Of a stretch of 11,995 bases of DNA, positions 1 to 6,839 are shown piece by piece (the first letter of the stretch is position 1; each line of letters starts with the position of its first letter). Source of the stretch: CAYLJO01 sp964383905 (lineage in GTDB: Bacteria > Acidobacteriota > Blastocatellia > Pyrinomonadales > Pyrinomonadaceae); contig CAYLJO010000188.1 in the NCBI GenBank assembly GCA_964383905.1, positions 1 to 11,995 on the forward strand, written 5' to 3'. The position numbers and the translations under genes are program-made. The notes below the pieces were generated by a model, which saw only the letters and a list, made by a program, of their open reading frames with translations, was not told the origin of the DNA and made no database searches.

Positions 1-2308
1 GGCCTTGGGGGCCTATGCGCATCAGGACCTGCCGTTTGAGAAGCTGGTCGAGGAGTTGCAGCCGGCCAGGGATCTGGGTCACACGCCGCTCTTTCAGGTG
101 ATGTTTGTGCTGCAGCATGCGCCGCGCCAGGTGCTCAAGCTGCCGAATCTGACTCTGAGCCCGATGGGGCTCGATCATGAGACCGCGAAGTTCGATCTGA
201 CTCTCGAAGTGGTCGAGGGACCCGGGGGGGGGCTATCTTGCTCGCTCAGGCACAACGTGGACCTCTTTGATGCGGCGACGATTGTCCGAATGCTGGGGCA
301 CTTCCGGATGCTGCTCGAGGCCATCGCCGCTGATCCGGACCGGCGGCTCTCAGAGTTGCCGCTGTTATCACCGGCGGAGCGCCACCAATTGCTCATCGAG
401 TGGAACGACACGGCAACTGACTACCCTCGCCAGCAGTGCCTCCACGAGCTTTTTGAGCGGCAGGTCAAACAGTCGCCGGACGCTATTGCGTTGGTCGATG
501 GCGATGAGGAGATCAGTTATCGTGAGCTTAACGAAAGAGCCAACCAAGTGGCCCGTCACTTACAAAAGCGAGGCGTCGGACCCGACGTGATGGTCGCTAC
601 CTTGACGGAGCGCTCGCTCGGGATGGTCATCGGACTGCTCGGGATTTTGAAAGCAGGTGGGGCCTATGTGCCACTGGACCCCCAGTACCCGCGTGAGCGA
701 CTCGCCTTCATGATGAGTGACTCCGGGGTCAGGGTGATCCTCACACAGGAGCCGCTCTTGGGGTGTTTGCCGGCGCACGCCGCAGAGATTGTATCTCTGG
801 ATCGAGACTGGGAGATGATAGCCCGTGAGGATGTAGGGAACGTCGAGAGTGGGGCCGGAGGGGTGAACCTCGCTTATGTGATCTACACCTCGGGCTCGAC
901 CGGCCGACCTAAGGGCGTGGCCATTGAGCATCACAGCGCAACCGCGCTGCTGTATTGGTCCGGAGAGCGCTTTGCCCCGGAGCAGCTGGCCGGGGTGCTG
1001 GCCTCGACCTCGATCTGTTTCGATCTCTCAGTCTTTGAGCTGTTTGTGCCCCTCTGCTGGGGCGGAACGGTCATCTTGGCTGCGAATGCTATGCAGTTAC
1101 CGGCCTTGCCTGCGGCCCGGCGGGTGACGCTGATCAACACGGTGCCTTCTGCGATCGCGGAGTTGATGAGGAGCAAGGGGATACCGGCTTCGGTGCGGAC
1201 CATCAATTTAGCCGGTGAGCCGCTGCAGAATAATCTGGTCGAGCAGCTCTACGAAGAGGGCGGGATCAGGGAGATTTACAACCTCTACGGGCCGACAGAG
1301 GACACAACCTATTCGACCTGGGCCTTGATGAGGAGGGGGGCGGCCGGCCCGCCGCCGATCGGGCGGCCGATTGCAAATACACAGATCTACCTTCTGGATC
1401 GTTACTTGCATCAGGTGCCGGTGGGTGTGGTCGGCGAACTCCACATCGGTGGGGAGGGCCTCGCGCGCGGCTACTTGAACCGCCCTGCGTTGACGGCCGA
1501 GCGCTTCATCCCGGACCCCTTCGGCCGAGGCCCCGGCCGACGGCTCTACCGCACCGGAGACCTGGCGCGCTACCTGGAGGATGGCCGTCTCCAGTATGTG
1601 GGGCGCATCGACCGCCAGGTGAAGATCCGCGGCTTCCGCATTGAATTAGGCGAGATCGAAGCGGTGCTCACAGAGCACCCGGCCGTGAGTCAGAGCGTGG
1701 TCCTGGCCAGAGAGGCGGAGGAAGTGGCGGCGGGCGAGAAGCGACTCGTCGCCTACGTGGAGGCCAAGACGGGGCGAGAAGCGCCCGCGGTGAGCGAGTT
1801 AGTGGATTACCTCAAGGGGAGGCTGCCACGATACATGGTGCCGCAAGCATTCGTCGTGCTCGATGAGTTACCCTTGACGCCCAACGGGAAGGTGGACCGC
1901 CGGAGGCTGCCCGCCCCGGACCAACCCCGACCCGAGCTGGAAGGAAGCTTTGTCCCGCCTCGCACTCCCATCGAGGAGAGGATAGCAGGGATCTGGGCCG
2001 AAGTGCTCAGGCTGAAACGAGTCGGCATCCATGATAACTTCTTCGACTTGGGTGGCCACTCCTTATCGGCCATTCAGGTCATCTCGCGGATGCGCGCAGC
2101 CTTCCAGGTGGAGGTCCCGCCGACCTGCTTGTTTGAAGAGCCGACCGTGGCCGGGTCGGCCTTGGTGGTTTTAACGAAGATAATGAATCAGGTGGATCCG
2201 GAACAACTGTTGGCTGAGCTCAAGCAGCTTTCGGGTGAGGAGGTAGATTCATTGCTTAACCGTATGTTAGCTGAAGCGGAGACTGCCGAGTCAGGTCCCA
2301 CCAGCTAA
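1..2308 (+). CDS. Nonribosomal peptide synthetase, 3' part: C(end)-A-PCP, alanine-type code (partial at left edge)
   Basis: This is the last module of a cytoplasmic peptide assembly line. The frame is open at the left edge. Residues are counted from the TTG at 5, which is not the real start. Residues 4-135 are the end of a condensation domain (HQDLPFEKLV, then PLFQVMFVLQ). The adenylation domain covers about 146-640: ISYRELN 170, LGILKAGGAYVPLDP 212, YTSGSTGRPKG 294, NLYGPTEDTTYS 426, YRTGDL 515, QVKIRGFRIELGEIE 538, and NGKVDRR 627 with the catalytic lysine K629. The carrier protein has DNFFDLGGHSL with phosphopantetheine serine S686. Mapping onto the PheA pocket gives D340 L341 F344 N378 N401 A403 L427 T435 Y436 K629, i.e. 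DLFNNALTYK, a code I recall for alanine. After the carrier comes only a tail of about 60 residues (LLAELKQLSGEEVDSLLNRML), helical and docking-like; there is no thioesterase, reductase or terminal C domain. The chain therefore probably passes to another protein or to a trans-acting release enzyme. Domain calls are firm; the substrate is a good prediction. Confidence 0.97.
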   Translation, partial: ALGAYAHQDLPFEKLVEELQPARDLGHTPLFQVMFVLQHAPRQVLKLPNLTLSPMGLDHETAKFDLTLEVVEGPGGGLSCSLRHNVDLFDAATIVRMLGHFRMLLEAIAADPDRRLSELPLLSPAERHQLLIEWNDTATDYPRQQCLHELFERQVKQSPDAIALVDGDEEISYRELNERANQVARHLQKRGVGPDVMVATLTERSLGMVIGLLGILKAGGAYVPLDPQYPRERLAFMMSDSGVRVILTQEPLLGCLPAHAAEIVSLDRDWEMIAREDVGNVESGAGGVNLAYVIYTSGSTGRPKGVAIEHHSATALLYWSGERFAPEQLAGVLASTSICFDLSVFELFVPLCWGGTVILAANAMQLPALPAARRVTLINTVPSAIAELMRSKGIPASVRTINLAGEPLQNNLVEQLYEEGGIREIYNLYGPTEDTTYSTWALMRRGAAGPPPIGRPIANTQIYLLDRYLHQVPVGVVGELHIGGEGLARGYLNRPALTAERFIPDPFGRGPGRRLYRTGDLARYLEDGRLQYVGRIDRQVKIRGFRIELGEIEAVLTEHPAVSQSVVLAREAEEVAAGEKRLVAYVEAKTGREAPAVSELVDYLKGRLPRYMVPQAFVVLDELPLTPNGKVDRRRLPAPDQPRPELEGSFVPPRTPIEERIAGIWAEVLRLKRVGIHDNFFDLGGHSLSAIQVISRMRAAFQVEVPPTCLFEEPTVAGSALVVLTKIMNQVDPEQLLAELKQLSGEEVDSLLNRMLAEAETAESGPTS

Positions 2309-2340
2309 AGCCGGCGGCCTGTCGCTGGCGGCCGGAACAG

Positions 2341-2364
2341 TTGCCTCCGCCTGGGCGGAGGCAA
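2341..2364 (+). terminator. Strong GC-rich hairpin after the NRPS gene, terminator-like
   Basis: TTGCCTCCGCC is followed by TG and then by the exact complement GGCGGAGGCAA, an 11-bp perfect stem starting 33 bases after the NRPS stop codon. No run of T follows, so it is not a canonical intrinsic terminator. It could stall polymerase with Rho, protect the mRNA 3' end, or be a repeated extragenic palindrome. A search for other copies in the genome would tell. Confidence 0.45.
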
Positions 2365-2397
2365 GCCCCCGTCAGGCGGCTTGGAGAGGAGCCCCTG

Positions 2398-2491
2398 ATC
2401 GGATTACTCCGGCCCTCGTAGTGACGAGGATGGTTGGTCCCGACATGGGACATTTCACGCAACGGATGTGACGCCGTTGCCGCAATCCGAT
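2398..2491 (+). ncRNA. Candidate structured RNA, four-way junction in the leader region
   Basis: Four exact stems nest without conflict. The closing stem pairs 2398-2405 (ATCGGATT) with 2484-2491 (AATCCGAT). Inside are three hairpins: 2414-2419/2424-2429 (CCTCGT/ACGAGG, loop AGTG), 2437-2441/2447-2451 (GTCCC/GGGAC, loop GACAT) and 2459-2465/2474-2480 (GCAACGG/CCGTTGC, 8-base loop). The layout is cloverleaf-like, but loop sizes and sequences do not fit a tRNA (no 7-base anticodon loop, no TTC-type T loop). It matches no riboswitch class I can recall. It could be a leader element of the downstream gene, the end of a mobile element, or coincidence. Being paired on paper is the only evidence. Confidence 0.3.
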
Positions 2492-2638
2492 GCCCGGTTG
2501 TCAAGCAGCGTGGAGACTGTTGCCCCCGCAGGAGAGTGGCTGGACTGTCTGCTCGGATGATATCACGAAAGGAGCAAGAGGGAGACTGAAAGCCTTCGGC
2601 ACGAAGCGTTCAGGTTTCAACCCTCCCCGACAAAGACA

Positions 2639-3655
2639 ATGAGCCGTACCCCGGAACGTATCGCTAAGCTTTCCCTTGAGGAGAAGCGTCTCCTTCTCGG
2701 AGAACTCCTTCGCCAAAGGGCCAGCCGGGTTGACGCTATCCCCGTGGCCACACCTTCGCCGGAAACGCCGTCTCACTTTCTTTCCCGTGAAGTGATCAAC
2801 CAACGGTTCACCGAATTAATCAACTCCACCTCAGACGTTAAAGTTGTGTACGCGGATGTCCTCGGCGAGGGGCCCGATGGCTGGGATCCGTATCCCCGAT
2901 ACCCCCAGAAAACCGTCAATTGCCTGATCTGGATTCAACTGCTGATCAGCGAAATCTACGGAAAAGGCCTCCCGGATAAAACCCCGATCATGGACCGTGT
3001 TCGGTACTACGGGGGGCATGTCGGGTTCAGTCTGCGAAAGCATTACATCGATCAGTGGATGGCATTTGAGCCGGAACCTCTCAGGAGGGTGGACTTAAAT
3101 GGCAGGGGGATCACGGAGCGAATGCTGGTTCAGATAACCCCCCGGGTCTTAGTCAATCATCATCGATTCCCATGCCCGCTTTACCGGATGGATCACACTT
3201 CTTTCACCTTAGAATACACCACGCGAGAGGGCCTGTTGCGGTGGGCCAAGAGTATGCGGGGCGGCTACTATATTATGTTCAGCGTGGCAAGTGAGGCCTA
3301 TCTGGAGCTATACGGGAAGAGTAGTGGGCCAATGGGTTTGGTTCATCCGATGGTTTTGAAACTAGATCCGATGCCTCAGGGGGCGCCGGAACGGTCACTC
3401 CACGGTGCGATGATTTACCAGGCATCGATTTCGACGCAATGCGTTCACGCGGATGGGTTAGAGTCCTTCATTGAGCGCATGAAGGAACTGTATCTGGGAT
3501 TTGCCGTTTATGAGCTCGACCCGCATTGGGATTTCCACAGACCCATGCCAGTGAATCAGGAAATCCAGGCACTGTTATGCTCCGAAGCGAAGATCCCTGG
3601 GAACAGGCACGACAGCACGCGTGCCCTCAGACCATCCTTCACCGGCCCCGGATGA
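2639..3655 (+). CDS. DUF1460-like (NlpC/P60-clan) amidase-like protein with NRPS-type N-terminal helix
   Basis: The protein has 338 residues. The core resembles PF07313/DUF1460, annotated as N-acetylmuramoyl-L-alanine-amidase-like in the papain/NlpC clan. Two blocks fit that family: YPQKTVNCLIW (88-98), where C95 sits where the nucleophile is expected, and DRVRYYGGHVGFSLRKHY (119-136) followed by a Trp. Histidines H235 and H270 are candidates for the catalytic partner. Residues 7-28 (RIAKLSLEEKRLLLGELLRQR) look like the amphipathic 'LSPEKRALL' segment that precedes many NRPS/PKS domains; a proline-rich linker follows at 33-45. No signal peptide is visible, so the protein is probably cytoplasmic, unlike wall-acting family members. 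ATG 2639 is the only start in the open frame, with a poor ribosome binding site. Position and docking-like helix suggest that it works on NRPS-bound peptides, for example as a trans release or trimming enzyme. That role is inference; the alternative is a wall amidase. Confidence 0.75.
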   Translation: MSRTPERIAKLSLEEKRLLLGELLRQRASRVDAIPVATPSPETPSHFLSREVINQRFTELINSTSDVKVVYADVLGEGPDGWDPYPRYPQKTVNCLIWIQLLISEIYGKGLPDKTPIMDRVRYYGGHVGFSLRKHYIDQWMAFEPEPLRRVDLNGRGITERMLVQITPRVLVNHHRFPCPLYRMDHTSFTLEYTTREGLLRWAKSMRGGYYIMFSVASEAYLELYGKSSGPMGLVHPMVLKLDPMPQGAPERSLHGAMIYQASISTQCVHADGLESFIERMKELYLGFAVYELDPHWDFHRPMPVNQEIQALLCSEAKIPGNRHDSTRALRPSFTGPG

Positions 3656-3821
3656 GTTACCTGAAAACCACCGCTTATCGATTTGAGCTTTTCGCGCAGG
3701 TACGGAGGGGCCGCTCGATCCGGCGTTCCCCACCGCAACTCTCATGATGTCGCCCCGATCTTGCACCGAATGTTCAGTGAGCTAGGCCTGATGTTAATTC
3801 TTTCAACGGGGTATCTCCCAT

Positions 3822-6686
3822 ATGGCTTCAATGCACGCCCCTAAAAGCGTCAGCGAAAACCGATCACCGGTCCGGTGTCGCTCAACGCTATTTCTGGCCG
3901 CTTCGCCCGGGAGAATGTCTCGTGGGGTGATGGACGCCATTGAGCTTATGTTAAGCGCTTCTTACCTGTTGTGGATCGAACTAATTCTTAAAGATTGGCT
4001 GATTTCCAATTACCAACCCAGATACCCGTACGTTGCGTCTGTCGCCACAAGTGGAGGGATCATTGCCGGGTTCATGGCCTTACGGCGCGTGCACCATCCT
4101 CGATTATGGCGGGATGTTGTTCTGGCGTGGGCCACGATCCTCACCACGGGCTCCGTGGCGGAAATCCTTCCCCAGAGGTTGGGCGTGCTGCCGGCCGTTG
4201 CTGTGCTGACCTGCGGTCTGGCCGCCCCCTCCCTTCTGATGGGCAGAGAGAAGATTTCTAAACGGAGGCGCTACTTCTATGGGGCCGCTCTGACAATCGG
4301 GTTAATTGCGCTAATCAATCATCCGGCCAATGAGCCGGAAAAAATATTCCGGGGGGGTATCGTGGCGCTCGTCACGTTGAGCACCGGCGCCGTTGCTGTT
4401 TGGCTGTATCGAGGCGGCGATCACACGGTGTGTGGGCCCGTGATGATTCCGCCCCGTCTGGTGAAAGCCGGCGCCATCTTGTTGGCGGGAGGAATTGTGC
4501 TCCTATTCCTCATCATCATGAGCCCTCTTCTTTCGCTCTCGATGGGGGAGACAGCATGGCTCGGATTGGGCCTCGGCTGGAGCGACCCATCTATCCTCCA
4601 AAGCGGGGACATCATTGGCGTAATTTCGTCGCCGTTCCACGCTCGGCGCGCGCTCATCCTGATGGTATGTAGCCTAGCCATCCCGCTCCTTGTGATCAGG
4701 AGAGAGCGCGTCTCAGGATCGAGGCTCGCCCTTTATGCCACCGCGGCGGTAATTGGGCTGGCTGTGTTTGCCTCAGGGCCGGCGAAACTGCTGAGCCGGG
4801 GAATGGGGGATCTGCTTCTCTCGATCGCGAAATCTGCTCAGGTAACGTCGCCCGAAACTCTGTGGTATTCGCTCACCCTTGTTAAGGAGCAGGGTCTGCT
4901 TGTCATACTCGTGCTCGGATCTACTCTGATCACCTCCCTGGGCGCCGGCGTGGTGGTCTTGACCGGATCAGCCGAAAGGCCGGAACTGGAGGCTCGCATC
5001 AGCCTTTGCGCCGGAGCCATCAGCAGTCTTTACGGGGTGTTGCTGGCCGCCCACATTGGGCCGCCGTTTCTGACCGGCGACTCTGTGGCCGGGACGTGGG
5101 CTTTAGCGACCATCATCGCCTCATTGGGCATTGCCGTGCGTCTTCCAGACCAGGCCACAGACGAGCGGCCCCTTAATAATGGTTCTGATGTCAAGAGGCG
5201 GCGATGGCATGTCAGAGGGATGGTTGGGATCGGCACCCTAGGTCTGGCGCTTGCCGTTAGCGTCGTATCTTGCCGGCATGCTCTGGACCAGAGTATCCAG
5301 CCCTATGTCGGGGCCGCCGCCCCCCCCGGCTATCAAACCTATGTTCCTTTGTCCTCCATCTCCCGCGAGATGCAGGATGCGACCGTCGCCTTTGAAGACC
5401 CGGAATTTTATCATCATCGTGGCCTTGAGTGGACGAGCCTTCATTACGCGCTCCGTGTCAATGTCCGAGCGGGGCGGGTGGTCCTGGGCGGCAGTACCAT
5501 CACCCAGCAACTGGCGAAAAATCTCTTTCTCGGGAAAGAACGGACCCTCTGGCGCAAGATCAAAGAGTTGGCATTTGCCGCGGAGATCGAGCGACTACTA
5601 CCCAAGCAGCGCATCCTCGAGCTATATCTCAATACGATTGACTACGGCATGGGCCAACATGGGGTGGAGGCAGCAGCCCACTACTATTTTCATAAAACCC
5701 CCGGCCAACTGACACTCGCTGAGAGTGCCATGCTGGTCGGCCTGGTCCCCCGCCCGCCTGACCAACATCTTTCCCCTTACCAACTCCTCACAGGGCAGAG
5801 GACAGCCCTGCAACGCATCGCGTATCGCTGGCCTGAGCGCTATCGCGAGGCAGACGTGACGGGCGCGGCAGAGGCCCCTTTGGAGCCTCTCGTCCGCCTT
5901 GACGAGGAACAGGTGGGGGGTCAGGGGACAGCCGGGCAGCCCCCACCGAGTGAACGGAAGAATGCACAAGCATACTGGCGCCGCATGGCCGTGGGCATCA
6001 TGCTGATGGTCTTTGTGGGGTGCGCCCTGACCTCCGCCCTGGCCTGGCGGGCGTTCGGGTCTGAGTGGGGTGGGCGCCCGCCGGGCATGCCCGCGCCCCG
6101 GCGCGGCCGCCAGAAGACCATTCTGCTCACCTGTGTGGCCTTCCTGAGTGCGCTAACCATCGGGGCCACGCATTGGCAAAAAGCCAATCGCGAGCGGGCC
6201 GAGCAGACGATTATTTATCCGTATACTGCTTCCCCAAACCGTGACGATCGCCCGCGGGATGCGACCATCAACTGCGTTGTGTTACACGCCACGGCGGAAA
6301 CCGAGGGGGGAACCAGTCGCTGGTTCCTCGATCCGACGGCGAAGGTATCGGCACATTTTATTGTGAGCAAGGAGGGGCAGATCACTCAATTAGTGCCGCT
6401 CGAAGAGAGGGCGTGGCATGCAGGTGTTTCAGAGCTGGATGGGGTCCCCGACGTCAATAACTACAGCGTCGGCATCGAAATAGTCAACCGGGATGATGGC
6501 ACAGACCCCTACCCTGATGTCCAGTATATGGCTGTCGCCCGCATCATTCGTCAATTGCGGTCGCGCTATCGGATCCCGGATGCGCGGATCGTCTCCCACG
6601 CTCAAATCGCCCCATGTCGCAAATTCGATCCCGTCGGGTTTGACTTCGCGAGACTTCGGATGATGCTCAATCAAGAGCAATATTGA
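3822..6686 (+). CDS. Polytopic membrane protein fused to GT51 peptidoglycan glycosyltransferase and AmpD-like amidase
   Basis: The protein has 954 residues in one uninterrupted frame. Residues about 40-440 hold roughly eleven or twelve hydrophobic segments of a family I do not recognise. An anchor helix at 466-484 leads to a GT51 domain (about 505-655) with the family motifs: EDPEFYHHRG 525-534 (catalytic E525), GGSTITQQLAKN 556-567, RKIKEL 578-583, KQRILELYLN 595-604. This domain polymerises lipid II into glycan strands outside the inner membrane. No transpeptidase follows. Two more helices (722-743, 765-783) bracket a basic loop (RRGRQK), returning the chain to the periplasm. Residues about 815-945 are an Amidase_2 domain, with likely zinc ligands H822, H926, D936 and the K934 seen in AmpD; AWHAG 864-868 and GIEIVN 884-889 also fit. 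It should cut the MurNAc-L-Ala bond. ATG 3822 has a weak ribosome site (GGGG near 3808); ATG 3831 is also possible. Domain calls are secure; the combined role is inferred. Confidence 0.93.
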   Translation: MASMHAPKSVSENRSPVRCRSTLFLAASPGRMSRGVMDAIELMLSASYLLWIELILKDWLISNYQPRYPYVASVATSGGIIAGFMALRRVHHPRLWRDVVLAWATILTTGSVAEILPQRLGVLPAVAVLTCGLAAPSLLMGREKISKRRRYFYGAALTIGLIALINHPANEPEKIFRGGIVALVTLSTGAVAVWLYRGGDHTVCGPVMIPPRLVKAGAILLAGGIVLLFLIIMSPLLSLSMGETAWLGLGLGWSDPSILQSGDIIGVISSPFHARRALILMVCSLAIPLLVIRRERVSGSRLALYATAAVIGLAVFASGPAKLLSRGMGDLLLSIAKSAQVTSPETLWYSLTLVKEQGLLVILVLGSTLITSLGAGVVVLTGSAERPELEARISLCAGAISSLYGVLLAAHIGPPFLTGDSVAGTWALATIIASLGIAVRLPDQATDERPLNNGSDVKRRRWHVRGMVGIGTLGLALAVSVVSCRHALDQSIQPYVGAAAPPGYQTYVPLSSISREMQDATVAFEDPEFYHHRGLEWTSLHYALRVNVRAGRVVLGGSTITQQLAKNLFLGKERTLWRKIKELAFAAEIERLLPKQRILELYLNTIDYGMGQHGVEAAAHYYFHKTPGQLTLAESAMLVGLVPRPPDQHLSPYQLLTGQRTALQRIAYRWPERYREADVTGAAEAPLEPLVRLDEEQVGGQGTAGQPPPSERKNAQAYWRRMAVGIMLMVFVGCALTSALAWRAFGSEWGGRPPGMPAPRRGRQKTILLTCVAFLSALTIGATHWQKANRERAEQTIIYPYTASPNRDDRPRDATINCVVLHATAETEGGTSRWFLDPTAKVSAHFIVSKEGQITQLVPLEERAWHAGVSELDGVPDVNNYSVGIEIVNRDDGTDPYPDVQYMAVARIIRQLRSRYRIPDARIVSHAQIAPCRKFDPVGFDFARLRMMLNQEQY

Positions 6687-6825
6687 TGCCTAATGGTGCC
6701 CATTGATGGATGGGATTTGTCCCCGCAAGAACCTGGCCGGGTGGCTTCCCCTTCTCAAGACGACGGGGCCCGTCCGGGTGCCGGAGCAGGCCCGTAAAAA
6801 CTTGTCCCGCAAACTTTATGCGCAC

Positions 6826-6832
6826 GAAGGAG
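6826..6832 (+). promoter_or_regulatory. Shine-Dalgarno site of the lytic transglycosylase gene
   Basis: GAAGGAG lies 7 bases before ATG 6840, the best ribosome site in the window. It supports the first of the two adjacent ATG codons (6840, 6843). Confidence 0.8.
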
Positions 6833-6839
6833 CCTTACC

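Larger units (their letters stand above)
2309..2638. other. Gene-free stretch with hairpins between NRPS and DUF1460-like gene
   Basis: I see no credible gene in these 330 bases. One frame runs open from the NRPS end to a TGA near 2470, but its translation resembles nothing I recognise. The stretch holds a strong hairpin at 2341-2364 and a set of stems at 2398-2491, both listed separately. The frame of the next gene is open back to 2561 but has no ATG, GTG or TTG before 2639, so that start is forced. I see no clear sigma-70 or sigma-54 promoter. Confidence 0.6.

Noticed and set aside
560..934. Minus-strand open frames inside the NRPS and other large genes
   Set aside because: They are shadows of GC-rich coding sequence; none has a recognisable domain or ribosome site.
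2309..2470. Open frame after the NRPS stop that faintly recalls a TnpB tail (AAGTVASAW...)
   Set aside because: No zinc-finger or DRDxNAA block precedes it; the upstream sequence is the intact NRPS. The resemblance is too weak.
2398..2491. Cloverleaf-like fold as a tRNA gene
   Set aside because: Loop sizes (4, 5 and 8 bases) and missing conserved D-loop, anticodon-loop and T-loop bases rule out a tRNA.
3652..3747. 31-codon frame with ATG overlapping the DUF1460-like gene's stop (ATGA)
   Set aside because: The overlap suggests coupling, but the peptide is Arg-rich without recognisable features and has no support beyond its length.
6719..6813. Repeated TTGTCCC(C)GCAA in the gap before the lytic transglycosylase gene
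   Set aside because: There are only two imperfect copies about 85 bases apart and no dyad symmetry. This is too little for an operator claim.
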